From Betaproteobacteria bacterium (GTDB lineage: Bacteria > Pseudomonadota > Gammaproteobacteria > Burkholderiales > SHXO01): 37,376 bases of DNA. Location: contig JANXRW010000058.1 of the NCBI GenBank assembly GCA_025356655.1, positions 1-37,376 of the forward strand, written 5' to 3'. The position numbers and the translations under genes are program-made. The notes below the pieces were generated by a model that saw nothing but the letters and a program-made list of their open reading frames with translations, was not told where the DNA came from and searched no databases. This document shows positions 8,910-17,536 of this stretch, one piece after another (the first letter of the stretch is position 1; each line of letters starts with the position of its first letter).

Positions 8910-10700
8910 GTGTCGTCGCATTGTCCGGTTGTCGGTCTCATCGTCGTCGTTACGTGTCTTTGCCTGTACCCCGAAGGCGCCCGGGCGGATCCGATTGGGC
9001 CGGGAGGTCGTCCCCACATCTCCTACACGGACGTCCAATCCGGCCCCAACTCCGGGGGCGAAGCGGATCAAGGCGTCTATCTTTCTCTCTTCGGCAAGCA
9101 TCTCGGGGCTGCCACTGGACTCGGCAAGGCGACGAAGGTCTTCATCGGGGGCGTGGAGGTGGCCAACTACCGCTCACTTGGGCCCTCCAGGGGCCGGCAG
9201 GATATCCAGCAGTTGACCGTTCAGATCGGAGCCCTAAAAGACTCGAAGCCGGGGGTTCCCTTGCCGGTTGAGGCTGTCGTTAACGGTGTGGCATCAAACC
9301 GAAATCTGAGCTTTACGATCAATCCGGGGCATATCTACTTCGTCAGTCCCGCAGGGTCGGACTGGAGCGGGGACGGCAGTTTCACCAGGCCGTACCGGAC
9401 GGTGCAGACCAGTGCCGTCAACAACAATGGGGCGGCGGGGTGTCCTGCCCCGGCAGGTGAGCAAGCGGTGTCGGCTGCGGGGGTCTGGGGGCGGGTCGCG
9501 CCGGGGGATGTTCTGGTGCTTCGGGGTGGCATCTGGACCAGCGTGGGGAGGGATGAGTTTTTCCTGCGCGTGCAAAACAAATCGGGCAGTCGGCCCACCG
9601 GGCGTCCCGGATCCGGGCCGATCACCGTCATGGGGTACCCGGGCGAGACGGCTTTCGTCCACCGGACGAAGATCGCCGACGATCAGGACGGCGGTGGAAT
9701 CAGTTCGGCCGACACGGAGCGCCAAAAGCTCGGTTGTGGAGCCTGGGTCACCGTGACCAATTTAAAAATAGAGGCAGGCTTGAACGACGGCCCGGTGAAC
9801 ACCCAGGAGGGGGCTCTGAACCCAGCGGGGAGCCATTGGCGGGTTGTCAATAACGAGCTTACAGCGAAGGGATGCATCTACAACACGAAGTGCCGAGCCG
9901 GTGGCGTGGCTGGCTCTGGCGCGGGGAACCAGTGGATCGGAAATCACGTGCATGACGTCTTCGACAAGCCCGATGGCTATACCGATTTCGAAAACCACGG
10001 CTTCTACATCGGTGGGCCAGGGTCCTTCGAGGTAGCCTTCAACCGGATCGAGGACATCTTTGGCGGGAACGGAATCCAGATCTACACGAAGTCGAAGGCG
10101 GGCCCGCCCATCGGCAATGCCCTCCTGCACCACAACCTCATCAGAAACGTAGGCAAGCACGGGATCAATATCAGCAGCGGGGCCGGATCTGGGGTTGCAA
10201 TCTTCAATAACATCGTCCACGGCAGTGCAGTCGCCGCCTTGCGCATCTTTTCGGAAGACCTCTACGGCGCTCGGGTATTCAACAATACGTTCTACGATAC
10301 GGACCGGTTGGGCTATGGGAAGCCGCGCGCAGCCATCATGAACGACGGAAACCTGCGAGCGGGTGCCCTAGAGTTCCGGAATAACATCGTGGTCGCTGGC
10401 GGAGCGGGGAGGGTTCTGACGGGTGGCTTGGTTGGCTTCTCCGCGCTCGCCGATGGGATGTCGCACAACCTTTGGTTCCTGGGGACGGGGCCGACACCGG
10501 GCCATTCCAGTAAAACCGCCGATCCCCTGTTTACCTCGACACTTAAAGGTGCCGAGGATTTCAGCCCGCGCCGAGGTAGTCCGGCGATCGACGGTGGCTC
10601 AGATCAAGTGGCACCCCTGGTAGTGGATGACTTCTACCTGCTCACGGCGCGCCCGCAGGGACAGGGATTCGACATCGGAGCCATCGAGGTGGCGCAGTGA
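8910..10700 (+). CDS. Secreted right-handed parallel beta-helix protein with IPT-like N-terminus
   Basis: The gene begins at a GTG preceded by GGAGG with ideal spacing (8900-8904). A signal peptide is evident: CPVVGLIVVVTCLCLYP, then a likely cleavage after EGARA. Next comes an IPT/TIG-like domain (about residues 35-135, YLSLFGKHLG). It is followed by IYFVSPAGSDWSGDGSFTRPYRTV, the usual entry into a DUF1565/parallel beta-helix, and many Asn-rich coil turns such as NQWIGNHVHDV and NGIQIYTKSK. The C-terminus, SPAIDGGSDQVAP to FDIGAIE, matches the choice-of-anchor Q motif seen in secreted beta-helix proteins. Such folds occur in polysaccharide lyases, epimerases and hydrolases, so it may trim or modify the EPS in the periplasm or outside. 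It stands upstream of the deacetylase-like gene on the same strand, but a sigma-54 site lies between them. The reaction is unknown. Confidence 0.8.
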   Translation: MSSHCPVVGLIVVVTCLCLYPEGARADPIGPGGRPHISYTDVQSGPNSGGEADQGVYLSLFGKHLGAATGLGKATKVFIGGVEVANYRSLGPSRGRQDIQQLTVQIGALKDSKPGVPLPVEAVVNGVASNRNLSFTINPGHIYFVSPAGSDWSGDGSFTRPYRTVQTSAVNNNGAAGCPAPAGEQAVSAAGVWGRVAPGDVLVLRGGIWTSVGRDEFFLRVQNKSGSRPTGRPGSGPITVMGYPGETAFVHRTKIADDQDGGGISSADTERQKLGCGAWVTVTNLKIEAGLNDGPVNTQEGALNPAGSHWRVVNNELTAKGCIYNTKCRAGGVAGSGAGNQWIGNHVHDVFDKPDGYTDFENHGFYIGGPGSFEVAFNRIEDIFGGNGIQIYTKSKAGPPIGNALLHHNLIRNVGKHGINISSGAGSGVAIFNNIVHGSAVAALRIFSEDLYGARVFNNTFYDTDRLGYGKPRAAIMNDGNLRAGALEFRNNIVVAGGAGRVLTGGLVGFSALADGMSHNLWFLGTGPTPGHSSKTADPLFTSTLKGAEDFSPRRGSPAIDGGSDQVAPLVVDDFYLLTARPQGQGFDIGAIEVAQ

Positions 10701-11214
10701 GGCCTGCCGTTCGCGTAAGGGGCGTCGCCCCCCCGGTCCGGGCGTTGTTCCAGCGCTGGACAATGGACCCAGGGCATGGCTAAATGCGCCGCCGGACGCT
10801 GGGCGTGCCGTTGAATACCCCTAAGCCATCTTGATGGTTGTTTTTGATGGCATGTATTTTGCAGCCAAAACCATTTTGCCTGGAGATGGGCGCGGGATGC
10901 CTGATCGAACCAGGCACCGCAACCGTCCCCGGGGGCGGAGCGGGAATGCCTGTGGCGCCGATTCGGAAGCGGTCCGACACTTGGACAGCGGAGCTGAGAC
11001 ACAGTGGGTGTCTCCTAGGTTTGCCCGTGGCTTTACTGTGGGTCAAAAGGCGAACCGGTGGGAGTCGATCGCGCGACCGCGAGTGTTCTTCCGGGAACTG
11101 GAACGCAATTGATGCAGGGGCTGCGGGCCCAGCGATGGCGATCGGGCCATCCGTGCGGTGTGCCCGCGACGGCAGCAGGAAATCCTTCAAACCGGCAATG
11201 CAAAGTGCGTGGGT
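10701..11214. other. Intergenic region with sigma-54 promoter and long leader
   Basis: The first 150 bases hold no recognised element. A strong -24/-12 promoter lies at 10848-10863. The expected leader of about 340 bases before the ATG at 11215 contains two small hairpins: TGCCTG/CAGGCA near 10898-10916 and GAGACAC/GTGTCTC at 10996-11014. No known riboswitch was recognised. Confidence 0.5.
10848..10863 (+). promoter_or_regulatory. Sigma-54 (RpoN) promoter, near-perfect
   Basis: The sequence TGGCATGTATTTTGCA matches the RpoN consensus TGGCACG-N4-TTGCA with one deviation (C to T in the -24 box) and the exact GG-N10-GC spacing. It is intergenic and points toward the deacetylase-like gene, with transcription predicted near 10875. 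It is the best of the four candidates in the window. Confidence 0.7.
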
Positions 11215-12660
11215 ATGTCTAAAAAGCGCCTCGATCTCTGGCTGCCAAGTTTCTTTCTAGAAGCCGCCCCGAGGGCTCGCGGCCGGCAGCGCCGACGACG
11301 GGAACTCACGCATATCCTGTTTCTGGTCTGCGACCACTTCGAGCCACGTCACGGCATTGGCCGAGAGGAGCAAGCCGTGGAACGTCTGCAGGCATGGCAT
11401 GAGGGGTACGCGGCGCTCCAGGCGCGGTGCCGCGCGAGGTTCGGCACGGCGCCGCTTCACACGTGGTTCTACCCGCCCCATCACGGCATCGGCTACTTAT
11501 CCCAGCTATCGGACATGGTCTTTGATGGCCTGGGGGAGGTGGAACTCCATTACCACCATGACGGCGACACACCAGAGACGCTGCGCCGCGCGCTTTCTGG
11601 GACGGTGTCCGACTACCACAGGTGGGGGCACCTCCTTCAGGCCGGCGAGCAGCCGAGGAGCGCGTTCGGATTCATCCATGGTGACTGGGCGTTAAACAAT
11701 GCCCGCGGTGGGAAGTTCTGCGGCGTCAACGATGAGGTCAGCCTGCTCCAGGATCTGGGCTGCTGGGGGGACTTTACGATGCCCTCGGGCGAGATCTGTC
11801 AGACGCGCAAGGTCAACTCGATATATTACGGCCTCGGGGACCCCGACCGTCCGAAGGCACACGACTGGGGCGTGGATGCCGAGGTAGGCCACGTGGATCC
11901 CCCGGGGCTCTTCATGATGCAAGGGCCGCTAGCCATCAACTGGTGGGCGCCGGGCTATCCGCGTGTGGAGAATGCGAGCCTGACCTCAGAGAATTGGGGC
12001 CGTCCGGACAGGATCAGGCAGTGGCTCGATTGCAACGTGCACGTGCACGGAAAGCCCGATTGGCAGTTCGTCAAACTGCACGCGCACGGCGCCATCGAGC
12101 GCGACTTCGACGCCTTGTTCGGCGACAAGGCATTCGAGACTCACAGAATCCTGAACGAGGAGTTCAACGATGGGGAGCGCTACCGGTTGCATTATGTCAC
12201 TGCGCGGGAGGCCTATAACATCGCAAAGGCGGCGGAGCATGGGAAAACGGGTGACCCCAGCGAATGGCGCAACTATGTCGTGGGACGGCAGCCGCACGCT
12301 TTCTACGCGCTTGATGCCCCCCACGATCTGCTGCGCTGCGAAGACCAGCATTTGCATATCGAACGCATCGGCGAAGGGCACTCGGTGCGCCTGCGATCGC
12401 GCGTGGGGCCACTTCGGGCCGTGTGCGCAGACTTGGAATCGGTCGAGGTCAATGACCAATTGGGGACAGCGAGGCTCGAACTCCGGGCTGATGCCGGTGA
12501 GGTCCTGCTCGAGTTGGGCCCGGGGTGCGAACTAGGGCCCTTGGAAGGGGGCACATTGTCCGCCCTGACCCCCAACGATTCAGGGGCCACGGCGCGTCTG
12601 CTCGTGGGCAGGAAGTGCCTAGTCCGGTATCGTCGCGCTGGGAACTCCGATGGGCATTAA
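11215..12660 (+). CDS. Conserved EPS-locus protein resembling polysaccharide deacetylases
   Basis: The start at 11215 (MSKKRLDLWLPSFFLEAAPR) gives about 481 residues; an open extension upstream has no family character. Segments recalled from a conserved hypothetical family of EPS clusters are present: HILFLVCDHFEPRHG (about 35-50), VELHYHHDGDTPETLRR, FGFIHGDWALNNA, CGVNDEVSLLQDLGCWGDFT and FVKLHAHGA. The spread of Asp/His residues, with a metal-binding look (HYHHDGD, FIHGDW, LHAHG), suggests a divergent NodB/CE4-like barrel acting on N-acetylated sugars. The canonical TFDDGP motif is absent. No signal peptide is visible, so it may be cytoplasmic. It is followed 36 bases later by a GT2 gene, consistent with a two-gene operon driven by the promoter at 10848. 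The function is an inference. Confidence 0.65.
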   Translation: MSKKRLDLWLPSFFLEAAPRARGRQRRRRELTHILFLVCDHFEPRHGIGREEQAVERLQAWHEGYAALQARCRARFGTAPLHTWFYPPHHGIGYLSQLSDMVFDGLGEVELHYHHDGDTPETLRRALSGTVSDYHRWGHLLQAGEQPRSAFGFIHGDWALNNARGGKFCGVNDEVSLLQDLGCWGDFTMPSGEICQTRKVNSIYYGLGDPDRPKAHDWGVDAEVGHVDPPGLFMMQGPLAINWWAPGYPRVENASLTSENWGRPDRIRQWLDCNVHVHGKPDWQFVKLHAHGAIERDFDALFGDKAFETHRILNEEFNDGERYRLHYVTAREAYNIAKAAEHGKTGDPSEWRNYVVGRQPHAFYALDAPHDLLRCEDQHLHIERIGEGHSVRLRSRVGPLRAVCADLESVEVNDQLGTARLELRADAGEVLLELGPGCELGPLEGGTLSALTPNDSGATARLLVGRKCLVRYRRAGNSDGH

Positions 12661-12696
12661 GTTCGGACAAAAGAGCGCCAGGGCGAGGGGCCCCAG

Positions 12697-13839
12697 GTGG
12701 AAGTAGTGTTCTGGTCCGCCGTGTTCCTCACCGCGTACCCCTACTTGGTTTACCCGCTACTCATGATCGCGCTGGGGCGACTCAAACCGCGCCCCGTTCA
12801 CGCGCGGCCCGCTGAGCCGACAGTCACTGTCCTGATTCCTGCCTACAACGAGGCAGACGTAATCCGACAAACCCTAGAAAACAAGCTCTCCCAGAATTAT
12901 CCGCGAGAGAAGCTGCAGATTCTTGTGGTTTCGGATCAGTCTGACGATGGCACCGACGATATCGTTCGGGAGTTCTCCTCCCAAGGGGTGCAGTTGCTGC
13001 GCAGGGAACGGCGCCAGGGCAAGGCCGCGGGCCTTAATGAGGCGGTACGGCACGCCACCGGAGAGATACTTGTCTTCAGTGATGGGAATTCCCTGTTTCA
13101 TCCTGATGCGATCCGGAACCTAGTCGCCAATTTCGCCGATCCGGACGTGGGTTATGCCACCGGCGCCCTGGGTTTCTTCTCGGCCGAGGCGGGGCTCAGC
13201 GGTGACGGGGCAAGTGCCTATGTGCGGTTCGAGAACTGGCTGTGGCGGGCCGAGACCCTGGCCGGCTCGTCGATCGGCGTCAACGGCGGGGTGGACGCGA
13301 TTCGCCGGGAACTCTATTGCGACGTACCGATCCAGTTGATCACCGATTTTGTGCTGCCGCTGACCGTCATTGCCGGCGGCAGGCGCGTGGTATTCGAGCC
13401 GCGGGCGCTCTCCAGGGAGGCGCCGAATGCCGAGTTGCGCTCGGAGTTCCGCATGCGCGTGCGCGTGGCGCTGCGAGCCCTTCAGGGGCTTTCTTACATG
13501 CGGCGGCTGCTTAACCCCGTGAAGTACCCGTTGACCGCCTTTTGTTTGGTTTCGCACAAGCTGGTGCGCTACATGGCTTTCGTTTTTCTGGCGCTGGCTC
13601 TCGGGTCAAATCTCAGCCTGGCCCTCCAGCAGGACGCCTATAGCCTAGTTCTCGCCCTACACCTAGGGGGCTACGCTCTGGGATTTTCTGGAATCTATGC
13701 AGTAGGGCCAAGGTGGCTGCAAAAATTGGGTGTGGTGCCCGGGTACCTGCTCATTACCTACGCGGCCTTCGCCGTTGGGACGTACAAGTTCCTGCGTGGC
13801 GAAAGCATGGCCACTTGGCGGCCGCGTGCCGGCGCCTGA
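12697..13839 (+). CDS. Membrane glycosyltransferase family 2
   Basis: The 380-residue protein starts at GTG 12697, preceded by GAGGGG. An N-terminal transmembrane helix (about 4-26) leads to a GT-A domain: TVLIPAYNEADVIRQTL (about 44-60), ILVVSDQSDDGTDDIV (75-90), the RRERRQGKAAGLNEA loop and VFSDGNSLFHPDAI with the nucleotide-binding Asp near 129. Further along, GVNGGVDAIRRELY and the acceptor-site Asp in LITDFVLPL are in the usual place. Three or so C-terminal membrane helices follow (from about 285). This layout is that of processive or semi-processive BcsA/HasA-like and EPS GT2 enzymes, though the QxxRW motif is not evident, so single additions to a lipid-linked acceptor are more likely. 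It is co-transcribed with the deacetylase-like gene. Confidence 0.85.
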   Translation: MEVVFWSAVFLTAYPYLVYPLLMIALGRLKPRPVHARPAEPTVTVLIPAYNEADVIRQTLENKLSQNYPREKLQILVVSDQSDDGTDDIVREFSSQGVQLLRRERRQGKAAGLNEAVRHATGEILVFSDGNSLFHPDAIRNLVANFADPDVGYATGALGFFSAEAGLSGDGASAYVRFENWLWRAETLAGSSIGVNGGVDAIRRELYCDVPIQLITDFVLPLTVIAGGRRVVFEPRALSREAPNAELRSEFRMRVRVALRALQGLSYMRRLLNPVKYPLTAFCLVSHKLVRYMAFVFLALALGSNLSLALQQDAYSLVLALHLGGYALGFSGIYAVGPRWLQKLGVVPGYLLITYAAFAVGTYKFLRGESMATWRPRAGA

Positions 13840-14516
13840 TGGCGCTCGGCGTAGCGCACCTGCGTTAAAGCACGTCCGTCTACCGTCGCCTCCGGGGCTT
13901 ATTCGCGGGGATGGCGACGCCTGCTCAAGATCGTGAAGCGGGCCGCGCTGGAAGCCGCGTTCGCCTCGAATCGCGGGCGGAGAGTCCAGCCAACTGCTGG
14001 TAGCGATGTGGATCGGGCGTGCTGCGCACCCGCAGGAACTCATCGGTTTAAATGTGGGGCTCCCCGCCCGTAGCGCTTCACGATTTCTGCTCCGCAGTGA
14101 CAAGCCCACGCTCAGGCGTTCATCCACAGATAAGGAGGGCCACCGGTGCGCTCCTTGCCAGGGGACATCTAACGAGCAGTGGCGGCGAAGCCATGAGGTG
14201 GCGAAGCCTCAGGTGGCGCAACCCTGCGTCGGCCTCGCGCAGGGGCTGCCCATCAGTCCGTTTTGCCGTCAGGCTGCGCTTCTTACCGTCGAGAGTTGCC
14301 CGTCTGCGATCGCCTGACCCACTGCCCAGGGGGCGACGGCCACTGCTCCATTGGTCGTCACCCTGGCGCCCCCAGCGCAACCGGAGGAACGGCCGACGCT
14401 GCCAGCCCCGTCGACAGGCGCTCAATTCCAGTGGGGCTGGAAACCAGGGCGGAAAAAAAGCCCTCCTGTGGAGGGCCATTCAGAAGGCTGGACGGCAGGC
14501 GCCGCCCAGCTCGTGC
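13840..14516. other. Convergent intergenic region, about 680 bases
   Basis: This lies between the 3' ends of the GT2 and sugar-transferase genes. Apart from the terminator at 14453-14477 it shows an 8-bp inverted repeat CCAGCCCC/GGGGCTGG (about 14402-14440) and short repeated GGTGGCG-AAGCC units near 14180-14220. No gene was recognised. Confidence 0.5.
14453..14477 (-). terminator. Rho-independent terminator of the sugar-transferase gene
   Basis: On the minus strand GCCCTCC-ACA-GGAGGGC forms a perfect 7-bp GC-rich stem with a 3-base loop, followed at once by seven T residues. It sits about 40 bases past the stop codon at 14517, the expected place. Confidence 0.85.
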
Positions 14517-15941
14517 TCAATTCGCGCCGCGCCCTGTGAGTACCACGATGACGGTCTCGAACAGGATCAGGGTGTCAAGGAGCAGCGTGTGGTTCTTCAC
14601 GTAGTACAGGTCATACTGCAACTTTTCCTGGGCATCCCGCACCGACGTTCCGTAGTGGTAGCGAACCTGCGCCCAGCCCGTGAGGCCGGGCTTAATGCTG
14701 TGACGGACGGAGTAGTAGGGGATTTCCTGCGTGAGTTGGTCGACGAAGAAGGGTCGCTCGGGCCGGGGCCCCACCAAACTCATCTGGCCAAACAAGACGC
14801 CTAGCAACTGTGGAAGCTCGTCGATCCGCAGTCGGCGGATCACCCGGCCGACACGCGTGATTCGGTCATCCTTGTTGGTCGCCCATCGGGGCTTTCCGTC
14901 CTTTTCGGCGTCGATTCGCATGCTGCGGAACTTCAGCACACGGAACGTTCGGCCGTTGAGTCCGACGCGCTCCTGCGAGTAAAAGATCGGGGCGCCGGTC
15001 TCCATGAAAATCGCCAATGCGGCGAGGATCATGACAGGCGCGGCGAGCAGAAGAAGCACGGCGGCGCAGGCGATATCGAAGAGGTTTTTGGAGATCCGAC
15101 GCACCGCGTCTTGGCGGAACCCGGGACCAAAAATCAGCCAGCTCGCTTTTAATGACTCGATGCGGATCTGTCCGGCCCACATCTCGAAATAGCTCGACAG
15201 GTCAAGGACGCGGACTCCATAGAGCTTGCAATCTAGGAGTTCTCTCAGGGGCAACACCCCACCCCGACGTTGCGTCACTGCGATGACGATCTCGTCAATC
15301 TCTAGGTCCCGGGCGGTTTCAGTCAGCGATCGCGACGCCGGAAGGATGCGCCCGGGCGAGACGCAAGATGCGTCCTCGCCTTGGGTCGGGTAGAACCCCA
15401 CCACCTCGACCCGACGTCCCACCCCTCGCAAGGAAATCTCCGCATCGACGGCAGCGGAGCCGCAGCCGAAAATGATGACCCGCTTGCGCGCTGTCAGCGA
15501 GTTGGAGCCGGGGTGCGTCCGCAGCGTAGCCAAGAAGGCCAGCGTACCTCCGAGCACTGCGGCGGCCAATATCCACGCGCCGTGCTCTCTAACGGTGGCC
15601 CCCTCAAGCACCAGCACCAAGGAGAGCGGCAGCGCCAGACAGGAAGCGACCAGAGCCTGTGTGCGCACCGACCCGAACCGGCCGTAGCGCAGACGGTCCG
15701 AGGCGCGCACGAAGGTCCCAAAGGCGAGCATGAGTAAAGCAGCAATCCCCAGGAAACTGGCTGCGACAAGAAATCGCTGTCGCATACTTGCGCCACCGCC
15801 TGCGGTGGCGAGTAGAACGCCGAACAGCACCAAGGCTAGATCGAGCAACACCAAGCGCAGACTTAGTCCAGATCGTGGTCCTAGCGCGAAGCGCGGGGGG
15901 CCGGCTTGCGCTGTGCCGCCTGCAAACATGGAGGTTCTCAC
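14517..15941 (-). CDS. Undecaprenyl-phosphate sugar phosphotransferase, XrtA/PEP-CTERM-associated type
   Basis: The 474-residue protein has four N-terminal membrane helices (about 28-140), a nucleotide-binding-like domain (RVIIFGCGSAAVDAE, 154-168), and a C-terminal bacterial sugar-transferase domain from about 287. Catalytic signatures are present: IFYSQERVGLNGRTFRVLKF (319-338), RIDELPQLLGVLFGQMSLVG (372-391) and PGLTGWAQVRYHYG (418-431). This domain transfers a hexose-1-phosphate from a UDP-sugar to undecaprenyl phosphate, the first step of EPS repeat assembly. The linker ASWLIFGPGFRQDAVRRISK and the tail KLQYDLYYVKNHTLLLDTLI resemble the exosortase-A-associated subfamily (TIGR03013-like). 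It is transcribed alone, ends at a good terminator and has a palindrome plus possible promoter upstream. It is probably the priming enzyme for the locus. Confidence 0.88.
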   Translation of the reverse strand: MRTSMFAGGTAQAGPPRFALGPRSGLSLRLVLLDLALVLFGVLLATAGGGASMRQRFLVAASFLGIAALLMLAFGTFVRASDRLRYGRFGSVRTQALVASCLALPLSLVLVLEGATVREHGAWILAAAVLGGTLAFLATLRTHPGSNSLTARKRVIIFGCGSAAVDAEISLRGVGRRVEVVGFYPTQGEDASCVSPGRILPASRSLTETARDLEIDEIVIAVTQRRGGVLPLRELLDCKLYGVRVLDLSSYFEMWAGQIRIESLKASWLIFGPGFRQDAVRRISKNLFDIACAAVLLLLAAPVMILAALAIFMETGAPIFYSQERVGLNGRTFRVLKFRSMRIDAEKDGKPRWATNKDDRITRVGRVIRRLRIDELPQLLGVLFGQMSLVGPRPERPFFVDQLTQEIPYYSVRHSIKPGLTGWAQVRYHYGTSVRDAQEKLQYDLYYVKNHTLLLDTLILFETVIVVLTGRGAN

Positions 15942-16143
15942 GAGACACCGCCCAGACGAAATCTCCCTTGTTCTGGCATGGACAAACTATGTATGTTCGG
16001 TGTCGGCGGTAGAGCGTTACGGCTCGTCGCGGCCTGCGCGCTAGCCCTGCGAAAAGGCGTAGGGGCGAAGCTGCCGGTCGTAAACAGTTCAAGGATCGCT
16101 GCTTCCATGATCGGTCCCTCGTTCTTGTCTTGGGGTCGGAGAG

Positions 16144-16177
16144 GTGGTTCGTCTTCGCGTACGCGACGAACGACCAC
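16144..16177. promoter_or_regulatory. 34-base imperfect palindrome, operator candidate
   Basis: The core TCGCGTACGCGA (16155-16166) is a perfect 12-bp palindrome, and the outer arms GTGGTT and GACCAC extend the symmetry with three mismatched positions. It adjoins the possible -10 element of the sugar-transferase promoter, a position suited to a repressor or activator dimer. It could instead fold as an RNA hairpin in the leader. Confidence 0.45.
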
Positions 16178-16178
16178 C

Positions 16179-16207
16179 CCATTATTTTTTGTTAAAAAGA
16201 CTAACAA
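16179..16207 (-). promoter_or_regulatory. Possible sigma-70 promoter of the sugar-transferase gene
   Basis: On the minus strand TTGTTA and TAATGG are separated by 17 bases inside an AT-rich patch that stands out from the GC-rich surroundings. The -35 match is fair and the -10 match poor. If real it gives a leader of about 230 bases to the ATG at 15941. Confidence 0.25.
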
Positions 16208-17322
16208 CTATCTTCTTATCCACACCAAAAACCCATCGAATGGACATGACTAATATCTCTCATGTGCATCGCTTGAATGGGTCGTTAATCCTTGGCGTAT
16301 TAGAGGGAAATTCTTTTCCCCGACCCGCGTAGAGTAGCCTATCCGAGGCGGGTGGCGTCAAGAATTGTGTGAGGTTTGTTGCCTAAGAGGAATGCTTCGC
16401 GCGACGTCTCGGGGCGCCTTGGAAGGTCTGCGCAAGGCGGGCGACCGCCCGGCAGACATTCCTCTGCAGCGGCGCGGCCGAACTCCCGTCGGGTGCGGTT
16501 GATTGTCCAATAGAGTCGACCTTGAACGAGGCAGGTATAGGGGAAGAAGCACCGGAGGGATTTTCCCCGCAAGGACCCTCCTGTGACGCGAACGGAGGGT
16601 CACCGGTCGGCGGTACTTGGTTCGTGGCCTTTTTTGACCTGATAGCGGGAGAACGACCCTAAGCGTTACATCGAGCGCGTGTATGGGCGCGTTGTCAAGG
16701 GTAAGCGAAATCAATAATAAAGAGCAGTCGTAAAGTATGCTAAAAGGAGAACGGCAGAACCAAAGCGTGGCATGGCGAACAGCGAGCTAGGCGTTGGCCG
16801 ATGGATCCGCCGCGCATCTTTCTGGTCGGCGACGCGACGTACCAACGAGAGTCGATAGGGAGCGCCACAAAGCATGGTGGAGTTAGAAACCATGTCTCCC
16901 TACGTTGGCAGAAGCTCTGTTGACGGGTGCTCAGCCATCACGCCGTTATCGGACGGGAACTGGGCAGGTCTTCGAGATGCTTCCGTCCGCGCTCGGTCCA
17001 AGCCAACGCCAGGGGCCACAGTCTTCGCGGCGGGGACGGTCCCCTTTGGCTGTGCGTGGAGCGGTTCGCGCAGCTGGCCCGACGCCATGCGGTGGGTGAA
17101 GCGATTCCGTCGAAGCAGTGCTCCCCGGTTCGACAGTTACCCGCCAACGGTTCGCCGTGATCGCCGTGCCGACCTGCGTCCGCACCGCGTGGCGCATGGA
17201 AATCCAAGAACTTCTGACTTTGCAGACGCTGCACGAGCGCCGTTAACGGAAGCTCGACCTAGCATTGGCGCTAGGACCGAGGGGCCGGGGTGGGCACGCG
17301 GGGCCGCGCCGGAGCCGCTAAC

Positions 17323-17407
17323 ACTACCGGATGCTCGAGTCTGAGCACTCGAGCGGAAGGAGGAGAAGATGCTGATCGAGCATCCGATCGCAGGTGACGC
17401 CGGTAGT
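17323..17407 (+). promoter_or_regulatory. Set of overlapping inverted repeats around a ribosome-binding site
   Basis: GCTCGAGT (17333-17340) pairs perfectly with ACTCGAGC (17347-17354). Alternatively CGGATGCTCGA (17328-17338) pairs with TCGAGCATCCG (17376-17386), and ACTACCGG (17323-17330) pairs with CCGGTAGT (17400-17407). The first and second pairings are mutually exclusive, and the GGAAGGAGGAG ribosome site lies between the arms. This geometry suggests an RNA switch or the remains of a symmetric DNA element. Confidence 0.4.
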
Positions 17408-17536
17408 GCGCTCTACAGGTCTGGCGGAAAGACGGCGCTTCTCGACTCCCCGCGCCGGTGCGTCGAAAAAAGGCCGCAGCCAGGCCGCGTCTTGATTGGT
17501 ACGCCGTGCGTCTTCACGGCTGCCCTCCTCCTCTGA
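17369..17536 (+). CDS. Small hypothetical protein, 55 residues
   Basis: An ATG at 17369 follows GGAAGGAGGAGAAG, one of the strongest ribosome sites in the window. It opens a 55-codon frame ending at TGA 17534-17536. The product begins MLIEHPIAGDAGSALYRSGG and ends in a short hydrophobic run with LLL; no family was recognised and there is no clear membrane helix. Overlapping hairpins at the start could control its translation. It stands alone in the 2.2 kb spacer. Short frames arise easily by chance in GC-rich DNA, so the ribosome site is the only real support. Confidence 0.3.
   Translation: MLIEHPIAGDAGSALYRSGGKTALLDSPRRCVEKRPQPGRVLIGTPCVFTAALLL

Noticed and set aside
14052-14804. Plus-strand open frame of 250 codons
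   Set aside because: It crosses the terminator and runs antisense into the sugar-transferase domain; the product is Arg/Pro-rich with no domain.
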